From Nocardioides lacusdianchii (lineage in GTDB: Bacteria > Actinomycetota > Actinomycetes > Propionibacteriales > Nocardioidaceae): 64,000 nt of DNA. The notes beneath the pieces were generated by a model. That model made no database searches and was not told where the DNA came from. It saw nothing but the letters and a program-made list of their open reading frames with translations. Shown piece after piece: positions 42,234 through 49,540 of the stretch; position 1 is the stretch's first letter, and every line of letters starts with the position of its first letter. Both the position numbers and the translations under genes were made by a program. The stretch lies in contig NZ_JADHZD010000018.1 of the NCBI RefSeq assembly GCF_020102855.1, forward strand, positions 1-64,000, in the 5' to 3' direction.

Positions 42234-43346
42234 ATGACAACCACCCCCGCGACTGTCACCGTCATCGGCGGCGTCGACACCCACAAACACACCCACTACG
42301 CAGCCGCCATCGACGACCAAGGACGCCTGCTCGGGCATCAGGAGTTTCCGGCCAACGACCCCGGCTACCAGGCGCTGCTGAGCTGGCTACGAGGACACGG
42401 CCCGATCCAGACGATCGGTGTGGAAAGCACCGGCTCCTTCGGCGCCACCCTGACCCGAGCACTCACGGCCGCCGGCGAGCACGTCGTCGAAGTCAACCGG
42501 CCCAACCGGCAGGCCAGGCGCATGGACGGCAAGTCCGACCGGCTCGATGCCGAACAGATCGCCCGAGCAGTACTGGGCAAGGTGTCGACTGCGATCCCCA
42601 AGGCCAAGTCGGGAACCATCGAGGTGATCCGGACCCTTCGTGTCACCCGCGCCAGCGCGGTCAAGGCTCGAACCAGCACCTTCAACACGCTGTGGGGCGT
42701 CATGATCGGTGCCCCCTCACCACTACGCGACGAGCTGGTCGTGCTGACCAAACGGACCCTGGTCAACCGCTGCCTTGGGCTGCGACCCGAAACCGATGAC
42801 CTGATTTCCCTGGCCGGCAACCCCGACCGGATGCTCCTCGCCGGCATCAAGACCTCACTACGGGACCTGGCACGCCGCTGGAAAGCGCTCGATGCCGAGA
42901 TCAAGACCCTCAACAAGCAGATCGAGGCGTTGGTCCGCGCAGCTGCACCCGACTTGCTGGAGATGCACGGCGTCGGGGTCGAGATCGCCGGCCTGTTCCT
43001 CGTCACCGCCGGCGACAACGCCGAACGCATCCACAGCGAAGCCGCCTTCGCCAAACTCTGCGGCGTAGCACCCCAACCCGCCAGCAGCGGACGCACCAGC
43101 GGCAGACACCGCCTCAGCCGCGGTGGCGACCGCGCCGCCAACAGCGCGCTCTACATCGTCACCATCGTCCGCATGCGACACCACCAACCCACCCGCGACT
43201 ACGTCGAACGACGCACCGCCGAAGGCTTGAGCAAACGCGAGATCATCCGCTGCCTCAAGCGCTACATAGCCCGCGAGGTCTACAACAACCTCCCACGACC
43301 AGCGGCGGTCGCAGCGCCCCTCGAGGTAGTCCAGCACGCGGCTTGA
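42234..43346 (+). CDS. IS110-family DEDD transposase
   Basis: A 370-residue transposase with an N-terminal RuvC-like DEDD domain (VIGGVDTHKHTHYAA, VESTGSFG, KSDRLDAEQIAR), a coiled-coil linker and a C-terminal Transposase_20 domain with the helix-hairpin MHGVGVEIAGLFL and the segment FAKLCGVAPQPASSGR that holds the catalytic Ser. It appears complete and intact, so the element may still be mobile. Shine-Dalgarno GGAGG lies 13 bp before the ATG. It ends 15 bp from the element's right edge. Confidence 0.93.
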   Translation: MTTTPATVTVIGGVDTHKHTHYAAAIDDQGRLLGHQEFPANDPGYQALLSWLRGHGPIQTIGVESTGSFGATLTRALTAAGEHVVEVNRPNRQARRMDGKSDRLDAEQIARAVLGKVSTAIPKAKSGTIEVIRTLRVTRASAVKARTSTFNTLWGVMIGAPSPLRDELVVLTKRTLVNRCLGLRPETDDLISLAGNPDRMLLAGIKTSLRDLARRWKALDAEIKTLNKQIEALVRAAAPDLLEMHGVGVEIAGLFLVTAGDNAERIHSEAAFAKLCGVAPQPASSGRTSGRHRLSRGGDRAANSALYIVTIVRMRHHQPTRDYVERRTAEGLSKREIIRCLKRYIAREVYNNLPRPAAVAAPLEVVQHAA

Positions 43347-43540
43347 CGAACATAGGAGCATCGAGCGCTTCCACCGCACCCTCGCCGAGGGGTGGGCGTT
43401 CAAGAAGTTCTACAACTCCGAGTCAGCCCGACTCGCGGCTCTGCCAGCATGGGTCCACGAGTACAACCACCACCGGCCCCACTCAGCAATCGGGAAGGCC
43501 ACACCCATCACCAGGTTGGACAACCTGGCTGGGCATCACA

Positions 43541-43546
43541 TTTAGC
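43541..43546. repeat. Target-site duplication, right (TTTAGC)
   Basis: TTTAGC directly after the right inverted repeat of the IS481-type element, matching 41042-41047. It supplies the stop codon (TAG) of the split transposase. Confidence 0.85.
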
Positions 43547-43611
43547 TCCTGCGCGGCGATCAGGCCGCGAGTCTTGTCTTCGCAGGCAAGGTAATGCGGT
43601 CGTCCCCGAGG

Positions 43612-43773
43612 TCAGGGGCCGAGGACCCCAGCAGGGATCGTGAAGAGCTTAGCCACGCTGATACCGAAGGCAGTAACAGCGGTGATGATGGCGATGGCGA
43701 CAAATGTGACCATCAGCGCGTACTCGACGGCTGTGGCACCGCGATCGTCATCCTCATGGGGCGAGACGGTCAT
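43612..43773 (-). CDS. flp: Flp-type pilin, divergent copy
   Basis: A 53-residue Flp/Fap-type prepilin: short leader MTVSPHEDDDRG, prepilin-peptidase site G/ATAVEYAL with the conserved Glu at +5, one hydrophobic helix (MVTFVAIAIITAVTAFG) and a short tail. It differs from the other two copies in leader and tail. The ATG at 43773 is used; upstream codons would add the terminator region. It is the last pilin gene of the array and lies after a terminator, so it may have its own promoter or depend on read-through. Confidence 0.82.
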   Translation of the reverse strand: MTVSPHEDDDRGATAVEYALMVTFVAIAIITAVTAFGISVAKLFTIPAGVLGP

Positions 43774-43800
43774 GGGCGTTCCTTCCGTACTGCGTGAAAT

Positions 43801-43840
43801 GTTGAAGGGGCCGACGTCCCTGGACGTCGGCCCCTTCAAC
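43801..43840 (-). terminator. Terminator between flp copies
   Basis: A perfect 18-bp stem (GTTGAAGGGGCCGACGTC at 43801-43818 and its complement at 43823-43840) with a 4-nt loop, 8 bp past the stop of the middle pilin gene on the minus strand. It should end most transcription from the two near-identical flp genes and limit expression of the third. Confidence 0.88.
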
Positions 43841-43848
43841 GCCAGGAC

Positions 43849-44025
43849 TCAGATCGCTGCGGCAATATCGGTGAAGAGCGTGCCGAGCTTGCCGCCCAGT
43901 GCGGAGACCATGCCGATGATCGCGACGGCGATCAGAGCCACCATCAGGCCGTACTCGACGGCGGTGGCACCTTCATCGTCACGCTTGGTGATCATGAGGT
44001 TCAGGAAATTCTCGATGAGCTGCAT
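43849..44025 (-). CDS. flp: Flp-type pilin, copy 2
   Basis: A 58-residue Flp prepilin starting MQLIENFLNLMITKRDDE, with processing site G/ATAVEYGLM and the helix MVALIAVAIIGMVSALGG. It differs from copy 3 only at residues 13, 49 and 53, so it arose by recent duplication. The ATG at 44025 has AAGGG at proper distance; the ATG nine bases upstream has AAGGG directly against it. It polymerises into the Flp pilus after cleavage by a TadV-type peptidase that is not encoded in this window. Confidence 0.85.
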   Translation of the reverse strand: MQLIENFLNLMITKRDDEGATAVEYGLMVALIAVAIIGMVSALGGKLGTLFTDIAAAI

Positions 44026-44047
44026 AGGTCTCATCCCTTCTGGAAGC

Positions 44048-44076
44048 AGTCGACCCCCGACCCGGACGGGTCGAGG
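44048..44076 (-). terminator. Weak hairpin between flp copies 3 and 2
   Basis: CCCCGACCC opposite GGGTCGAGGGG forms an imperfect stem with a 2-nt bulge and 4-nt loop just past the stop of the pilin gene ending at 44080. It may attenuate or protect the mRNA end rather than terminate fully. Confidence 0.4.
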
Positions 44077-44079
44077 GGA

Positions 44080-44256
44080 TCAGATCGCGGCGGCGATCTG
44101 GGTGAAGAGCCCGCCGAGCTTGCCGCCCAGGGCGGAGACCATGCCGATGATCGCGACGGCGATCAGGGCCACCATCAGGCCGTACTCGACGGCGGTGGCA
44201 CCTTCATCGTCACGCTTGGCGATCATGAGGTTCAGGAAGTTCTCGATGAGCTGCAT
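44080..44256 (-). CDS. flp: Flp-type pilin, copy 3
   Basis: A 58-residue Flp prepilin, MQLIENFLNLMIAKRDDE at the N terminus and the G/ATAVEYGL processing site, one hydrophobic helix and the tail LGGLFTQIAAAI. It is first in the pilin array in transcription order. AAGGGGAAC lies before the ATG at 44256. The 253-bp gap to the response-regulator stop is the likely place for the pilin promoter. It is nearly identical to copy 2 at protein and DNA level. Confidence 0.85.
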   Translation of the reverse strand: MQLIENFLNLMIAKRDDEGATAVEYGLMVALIAVAIIGMVSALGGKLGGLFTQIAAAI

Positions 44257-44509
44257 GGTGTGTTCCCCTTGTCGGAAGTTGAATGATGCGGATGTCCGAG
44301 CCCCTCGGACCCGACGTGACAAGTCTTCATCAGCGGCGCGTTCCGCGGATCGGGCGATCGGCCGTGGGTCGATAGTCCCTTGTGACTACCCGCAGGCCCC
44401 CCTCCACGCCGCTGACTAGTACTCCGGAGACCGTTGGGAAAGACCAGACCGGGCAAGCTGACTGCGAGGCGCCCGCGCCCGCGGTCTGCGCCGCGTCGGA
44501 GACCTCTGT

Positions 44510-45157
44510 TCAGAACCTCTGCGGTGAGGCATGGTCGAGTAGTCCGAGCCGCATGGCGGTCACCAGCGCCTGGGCGCGATTCGCGGCTCCGAGCTTCTGG
44601 TAGATGTGCGTGATGTGGGTCTTGGCCGTGGACTCGCTCATGTAAAGCGAGGACGCGATGTCGCCGGTCCCGAGGCCGTCAGCCAGGAGTCGCAGAACCT
44701 CTGCCTCGCGAGTCGACAGCTTGGGAGGGGCCGGCGTCGTGGCACGTCGCATGACGGCTTGGCTGAGACCAGCACACAAGAAGGTGCGCGGCGCGACCGC
44801 GGCGTGCCTGGCAGCACTGACCACTTCGGTTGCGCGCGTGTCCTTCCCGACGAAGGCCGAGGCGCCGGCCTCCATCGCGGCGAAGATGTGGTCGTCGCCG
44901 GCATGCATGGTCAGCACGACGACGCCGGTGGTGTCACTCTTCTCGCGAATGGCGCGTACGACGTCGAGGCCGTGACCGTCAGGCATCTGGAGGTCGGTGA
45001 CGACCACGTCGGGTCTGAGGTCCGTCCAGGCAGCGAGGCCCGCGGCCACCGTGCTGGCCTGCCCGACGACGGCCATCTCCTCGTCTCGCTCGAAGGCGCG
45101 GGCGAGTCCCTGCCGGATCAGCTCGTGATCGTCAACCAGTAGCACGGTGGTGCCCAT
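44510..45157 (-). CDS. NarL/LuxR-family response regulator
   Basis: A 215-residue regulator: a receiver (about 1-120) with VLLVDDHE and phospho-acceptor Asp in VVVTDLQMPDG, Lys in FVGKDTRA, and a C-terminal LuxR helix-turn-helix (about 148-210; LSTREAEVLRLLADGLGTGDIA). It overlaps the 3' end of the histidine-kinase gene by 26 bp, so it is its cognate partner. Placed between tadC and the flp genes on the same strand, it probably controls pilus genes; that is inference from position. Confidence 0.9.
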   Translation of the reverse strand: MGTTVLLVDDHELIRQGLARAFERDEEMAVVGQASTVAAGLAAWTDLRPDVVVTDLQMPDGHGLDVVRAIREKSDTTGVVVLTMHAGDDHIFAAMEAGASAFVGKDTRATEVVSAARHAAVAPRTFLCAGLSQAVMRRATTPAPPKLSTREAEVLRLLADGLGTGDIASSLYMSESTAKTHITHIYQKLGAANRAQALVTAMRLGLLDHASPQRF

Positions 45158-46709
45158 GGGCGTTGTCTCCTTCGGGGGGAGCGGCCGTGGGGGACCGCAG
45201 GCTGACGACGGTTCCGCCGTCGTGTCGGGGGGTCACCGCGAGCTGGGCGCCGACGTTGGCAGCGCGTTCCCGCATGGTCTGGAGTCCCCAGTGATGATCG
45301 CGTGGCCCGGCGTTGCCGACGCCGTCGTCCTCCACTGTCAGGTCGAGATTGGACCCGTCGGACTCGAGGGTCACCCATAGGTTGCGGGCGCGCGAGTGCT
45401 TGCGAACGTTGGCGATGGCTTCCTGGGCCACCCGCAGGACCTCGGTGGCAGCCCGGGGCGGGAGTGGTGGGCCCGACTCGGCCAGGGAGAGGTGCACTCT
45501 GAGCCCCGTGGCGTGGCTGACCTCGCGCGCATAGTCGGCGAGCGAAGCGGCCAGCCGACCGTCCGTCACGTCGTGCCGCAGGTCAAAGATGGAGAACCGA
45601 ATCTCCGACACCAGCCGTGTGATCTCAGAGCGCAGCTCCGAGGCCAGCTCGCGCGTCTGCTCGTCGTCGCTGACCGACGCGATCTCGTCGACGATGTAGC
45701 CGAGACCGACGATCTCCTGCGCGACGCCGTCGTGCATCTCTCGCGCGATCCGGTTTCGCTCCTCGGACGTGGCGAGCGTCCGGACGTCGTCGAATAGAAC
45801 AGCGGTGTCCAGACGAACTGCGAACTCATCGGCGACGTCCTGTGCCAGCTCATCGAGCTCGGGCGTCCAACGTGGCACTCCAACCAGGACGCAATAGCCC
45901 CACGTATGACGGGTGCCGCGCAGAGGCACCACTGCGGCCCCCGGAGTGCGCTGATGACGAGGTGTCCTGATCTCCTCGGCGAGACGAGCGACGTCTTCGC
46001 CGCCGTTCAGCGCGCGAAGCGTCTCGTCGGGCTCGACGACGAAGATGGTGGAACGCGCACATCCCGTGGCAGCCCGCAGAGCGGTGTCCAGATCCGCGGC
46101 CAGCGCGGTGCTGTTCAGGCCGAGCCACCCGGAGCTGGCCAGCTGGTGCACCCTCGCCATCAACTGGTGGGCGGCGGCGTACGGCGCCTGACGTGCAGTC
46201 AGGCTGCGTGTCGACCGGGACTGCCAGCTTGCCAGCATGCCCACCCCGAGCCCGATAGCCAACCAGGGCAAGGCTGACGCGATGTGCGACAGGACACCGC
46301 TCGGGGGATCGGCGGCCAGGGTCGCAGCGACCGTGAGGCACGAGAGCAGGAAGACGTTGAGCGTGGTCACGAGGCCGTGCCTGACGCCAGCGACGATGGG
46401 CGGCACAGCGAGGTAGGCCCCCAGCGCCTGGATGGACTCCGTCGTCACGACGAGTGTTGTCACAGCGACAGCCTCGCCCACTGCGTGCCAATGAGCAGGC
46501 CGGTTGCGAGTCATCCACTCGAGGAGGGAACCGACCGCTGCTGCGAGCGCCAGCACCACCAGCATCGGAGCCGACTCGACCGGGTCGTTGCCGCTGAGTG
46601 CGGACCCGGTCGCCAGCGATAGCGCGAACACCCTGACAGCGGTGGTCGTGCGCCAGGACTGGAGCACCGGCCCGAGCGCCCCGGCGTTCGTAGTGCTGAT
46701 CGGCGTCAT
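45132..46709 (-). CDS. Sensor histidine kinase (HisKA_3, NarX/DesK type)
   Basis: A 525-residue kinase: about five to six membrane helices (35-155), a GAF-like cytoplasmic region (about 185-310), the HisKA_3 dimerisation helix with the His in RIAREMHDGVAQEIVGL, and an HATPase domain with AIANVRKHSRA and the glycine-rich VEDDGVGNAG plus WGLQTMRERA. It starts 6 bp after the tadC stop in transcription order, so it is part of the tad operon. The signal is unknown, but the membrane region suggests an envelope cue. Confidence 0.9.
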   Translation of the reverse strand: MTPISTTNAGALGPVLQSWRTTTAVRVFALSLATGSALSGNDPVESAPMLVVLALAAAVGSLLEWMTRNRPAHWHAVGEAVAVTTLVVTTESIQALGAYLAVPPIVAGVRHGLVTTLNVFLLSCLTVAATLAADPPSGVLSHIASALPWLAIGLGVGMLASWQSRSTRSLTARQAPYAAAHQLMARVHQLASSGWLGLNSTALAADLDTALRAATGCARSTIFVVEPDETLRALNGGEDVARLAEEIRTPRHQRTPGAAVVPLRGTRHTWGYCVLVGVPRWTPELDELAQDVADEFAVRLDTAVLFDDVRTLATSEERNRIAREMHDGVAQEIVGLGYIVDEIASVSDDEQTRELASELRSEITRLVSEIRFSIFDLRHDVTDGRLAASLADYAREVSHATGLRVHLSLAESGPPLPPRAATEVLRVAQEAIANVRKHSRARNLWVTLESDGSNLDLTVEDDGVGNAGPRDHHWGLQTMRERAANVGAQLAVTPRHDGGTVVSLRSPTAAPPEGDNAHGHHRATG

Positions 46710-46715
46710 CGGCGA

Positions 46716-47648
46716 TCACATTTTGGAGAAGGTCTGGGTGATCTGAATGCCGGCCGGCCCCAGGATGACGATGAAGAGGCACGGAAGGATGAAGAGGACC
46801 AAGGGGATCATGATGCGCACCGGCACCTGCTGTGCCTTCTCTTCCGCCCGCTGGCGGCGCTTCGTACGCATCTCCTGGCTCTGGATGCGCAGCACCCGAG
46901 CGATGGGAATGCCGAGGCTGTCTGCCTGCACCATGGCGCTGCAAAACGACTTCAGGTCAGGCAGGGAGGTGCGCTCGGCCATGGCCCGCATGGCGTCGGT
47001 GCGGCCGACGCCGAGCTGCATCTCTTGGAGTAGACGGGAAAACTCCATGTTGAGTGGACCGTCGCCGTTCTTGGCCACACGGCTGACGGCGGCGTCGAAG
47101 CCGAGGCCCGCCTCGACAGAGATCGTCAGAAGGTCCATCGCGTCCGGCAAGGCATTGCGCATCAGCTTCTCACGCTTCTGGCCGGCGTTGTAGAGCAGGA
47201 TGTTGGGAAGCACGTATCCGAAAAGTCCTACGAGCGCGGTGGCCACCACGAGCTTGTAGAGGGGCCAGTCGCGGCTGAGGAAGTAGAGGAAGCCCAGCGC
47301 CGTGAAGACCCCGGCGCCCAGTACCTTGAGCCCGAGGATGCGGTTGACATCCCAAGCCGGAGGGTTACCGGCGATGTTCAGTCGGTACTGGATCTTGCGA
47401 GCGGTGTCGGCGCGCACGAACTTGCGTCCCAGGCCGACCAGGCGTTCACCCAAGGGGGCGATGACCCGTTCGGCGAAGGGCTGCTCGATCTCGGCCCTCA
47501 GGACGCTGGGTGCCGAGTCCAACGCCTGCACGGCCGCGACCGATCGCGCCACGCCCCGTCGCTCGGAGGTGATCACGCCAACAACGGTGAGCGCCATGAT
47601 CATCGCCGCGCACAGGAGCGCGGCTCCCAGGAGCAGTGTTACGGACAT
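46716..47648 (-). CDS. tadC: Tad pilus inner-membrane platform protein TadC
   Basis: A 310-residue GspF-type platform protein: an N-terminal membrane helix, a soluble helical region (about 40-100), a T2SSF domain with DAMDLLTISVEAGLGFDAAV and LPDLKSFCSAMVQADSLG, and C-terminal membrane helices. With TadB it forms the platform for pilin assembly. Two starts are possible, GTG 47654 overlapping the tadB stop and ATG 47648; the ATG is chosen because GAGG lies 7 bp upstream of it. Confidence 0.88.
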   Translation of the reverse strand: MSVTLLLGAALLCAAMIMALTVVGVITSERRGVARSVAAVQALDSAPSVLRAEIEQPFAERVIAPLGERLVGLGRKFVRADTARKIQYRLNIAGNPPAWDVNRILGLKVLGAGVFTALGFLYFLSRDWPLYKLVVATALVGLFGYVLPNILLYNAGQKREKLMRNALPDAMDLLTISVEAGLGFDAAVSRVAKNGDGPLNMEFSRLLQEMQLGVGRTDAMRAMAERTSLPDLKSFCSAMVQADSLGIPIARVLRIQSQEMRTKRRQRAEEKAQQVPVRIMIPLVLFILPCLFIVILGPAGIQITQTFSKM

Positions 47649-47650
47649 TG

Positions 47651-49540
47651 TCACACCTCGACCTTCGCAAGCTTGGACATGGCGAATGATCCCAACCCCA
47701 GCAGGACCACTGCGAGACCAAGCAGAATGAATCCAGGCAGAGTCGTGTAGAGCAACCTGATGTACTCGGGGTTGACGAAGGTCATGTAGACGCCAATCGC
47801 AGGGGGAAGCCCGGTCAGGATGTAGCCGGACAGGCGTCCCTCCGCGCTGAGTGCCTTGACCTGTCGGCGGAGATACTCGCGTTCACGGAGCGTGTCCGAG
47901 ACGGTGTGCAGGATCTCCGCGAGATTGCCGCCCACCTCCCTCTGGATCCGAATGGCCATCACGATCCACTGGAAGTCCTCGCTGTCCATCCGCTCGCCCA
48001 CTCCCTCGAGCGCATCGGTGATGTCGACGCCGAGGCGCTGCTCGATGAGCGCGCGGCGCAGCTCTCCTGCCATCGGTTCCGCGCCCTCGCGGACCACGCT
48101 GTCGATCGCTTGCGGAAGTGACAGTCCCGCCTGGAGGCCGCCGGCCATGAGACCCAGGGTCTCGGCGAGCTGACCGTTGAACCTGTTGAGGCGTCGGGAG
48201 TGGCGAAACTTGAGGTATACCCAGGGCACGACGATGCCGAGGACAAGGCCCAGGACGGCGAGTCCGGGACCGCTGACGACGAAGCCGACGAGGGCCGAGC
48301 CGACGGCGATACCCGCGTGCAGGAGTAGCCACTCGGACGCCGTCAGCGCCGAGCCCGCACCCGCCAAGCGCTGGGAGATGCGGGACTCGAGGTCCGCGGA
48401 GACGACCTTGTCGGTGAGCGCGACGGCCGACCCCTTGATGTCGGAGGTGGCCCCTGAGCGTCGCTTGCCGCTGGTGCTCTCGCCACCGAAGTAGGCCTCG
48501 AGGCGTCGGTCGGCCGACGACTTGTTCGGCCCCGCGAGTACTACGGCCAGGATTCCGGCGAAGCCGAGCCCGAGCGCGAGGGCGCCGACCAGCATGCCGG
48601 GCGTGCCTACGAGCGAGCGACCCGAGGACACGAGGTCGGGGGCGGCGGACACCGCGCCGATCGAGATGAAGGCGGAGTCGGTGTAGGTGGCGTCGGCAGC
48701 GTCGACGCTCACGCCGATGTTGACCTCGCTGGAGGCGTCTTCGGGGCGGTCGAAGGTGACCAGCAGCTGCTTGGCCAGCGCGTCGGCCTGGGCGGAGAAC
48801 ACCGTGGAGAGGGCGTCCTGCTCGGCCGGGATGACCTGACCGCCGGTGTCCTCGGCCAGCCCCGACATGGTCTCGGCGTTCTTGGGGTTCGCGAGCGACA
48901 CGACGTCGACCACCACGCCGCCGTCGGTGGCGTCGTTGCCGACCACGTCGAGCGTGGTCGAGCTGCTGGTGTCGCCGCCGTCGGAGAGCACGAGGAGCGA
49001 GCGCGAGCCCTCGTCGCCGACCATGTCGAGGCCCTCGGCGATGCCGTCGTAGACGGCCGTGCCCTTGCGAAGCTCGATGTCGGTGAGCGTGGCCTGCACC
49101 GAGGCGTGGTCGGTGGTGGGCTGCACGACCGTGCCGATGTCGCCGGCGAAGGCGACGAGCCCGATCCGGATGTCGTCGGGGGCGGAGGCGAGGAAGGTGT
49201 CGACGGCGCTGGTGGCCGCGGCGAACTTGTCGCCCTGTCGCATGCTGTTGCTGGCGTCGAGGACCAGCACGGTCGTGCGCTCGACGTCGCCGGCGGATAT
49301 CAGCTTGGCGGTGGAGTCCACCGCGCGGCCGTCGACCTCGACACGCACCGACGAGGCCTCGACGTCGGCGCCACCGGGGATGCCGTCGACAGCGAGCACG
49401 AGGGACACCTGCCCGTCGGCGGGCTCGACGTGGTCGATGTTGACCTCGTCCTCGGCATGGGCGGGGAGCGCGGTGCCGAGCGCGAGCAGCACGCCGACCG
49501 CCAGGGTCGCGGCTGCTCGGGTGGTGCGCCGGGACCTCAT
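47651..49540 (-). CDS. tadB: vWA domain fused to TadB platform protein
   Basis: A 629-residue fusion. An N-terminal signal peptide (MRSRRTTRAAATLAVGV, AHA cleavage) leads to a von Willebrand A domain (about 85-265) with a full MIDAS set: VLDASNSM (DxSxS), KGTAVYDG Thr and LSDGGDTSS Asp. A linker and a membrane helix (about 310-335) precede a TadB T2SSF domain (about 460-580; TLGLMAGGLQAGLSLPQAID) with terminal helices. The vWA part faces outside, the platform inside. Most TadB proteins are 280-320 residues and lack vWA. Coupled to tadA by a 4-bp overlap. Confidence 0.88.
   Translation of the reverse strand: MRSRRTTRAAATLAVGVLLALGTALPAHAEDEVNIDHVEPADGQVSLVLAVDGIPGGADVEASSVRVEVDGRAVDSTAKLISAGDVERTTVLVLDASNSMRQGDKFAAATSAVDTFLASAPDDIRIGLVAFAGDIGTVVQPTTDHASVQATLTDIELRKGTAVYDGIAEGLDMVGDEGSRSLLVLSDGGDTSSSTTLDVVGNDATDGGVVVDVVSLANPKNAETMSGLAEDTGGQVIPAEQDALSTVFSAQADALAKQLLVTFDRPEDASSEVNIGVSVDAADATYTDSAFISIGAVSAAPDLVSSGRSLVGTPGMLVGALALGLGFAGILAVVLAGPNKSSADRRLEAYFGGESTSGKRRSGATSDIKGSAVALTDKVVSADLESRISQRLAGAGSALTASEWLLLHAGIAVGSALVGFVVSGPGLAVLGLVLGIVVPWVYLKFRHSRRLNRFNGQLAETLGLMAGGLQAGLSLPQAIDSVVREGAEPMAGELRRALIEQRLGVDITDALEGVGERMDSEDFQWIVMAIRIQREVGGNLAEILHTVSDTLREREYLRRQVKALSAEGRLSGYILTGLPPAIGVYMTFVNPEYIRLLYTTLPGFILLGLAVVLLGLGSFAMSKLAKVEV

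Larger units (their letters stand above)
41996..43357 (+). mobile_element. IS110-family element inserted in IS481
   Basis: About 1.36 kb between the two halves of the IS481 transposase, carrying a DEDD-type transposase and a 5' non-coding region of about 235 bp. No terminal inverted repeats are evident, as is usual for IS110. GCATC occurs at both junctions (41996-42000 and 43358-43362), so exact ends are ambiguous by about 5 bp. Confidence 0.88.
41048..43540 (+). mobile_element. IS481-family insertion sequence, interrupted
   Basis: Terminal inverted repeats at 41048-41067 and 43521-43540 agree at 18 of 20 positions, starting TGTGATGCCCAG, and are flanked by TTTAGC duplications. Inside is an IS481-type DDE transposase gene split by an IS110-family element. 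Without the insert the element would be about 1.1 kb, a normal IS481 length. It lies after the HExxH protein gene and does not visibly disrupt a chromosomal gene. Confidence 0.9.
41171..43545 (+). pseudogene. IS481 transposase, split by IS110
   Basis: The 5' part (41171 to about 41995) encodes an N-terminal helix-turn-helix (GWKPARAAERYDVSWRTAKKW) and the DDE core with DLLHVDVKK and LSDNGSCYKS, ending at RPQTNGK. The catalytic Glu part resumes at about 43361 as IERFHRTLAEGWAFKKF and runs through HEYNHHRPHSAIG to a TAG at 43543-43545 that lies inside the flanking duplication. The insertion falls just before the catalytic Glu. The gene is inactive. GGAGG precedes the ATG at 41171. Confidence 0.9.

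Noticed and set aside
41048..43540. Prophage or integrative element
   Set aside because: Only transposase genes and IS ends are present; no integrase, tRNA target, capsid or replication genes.
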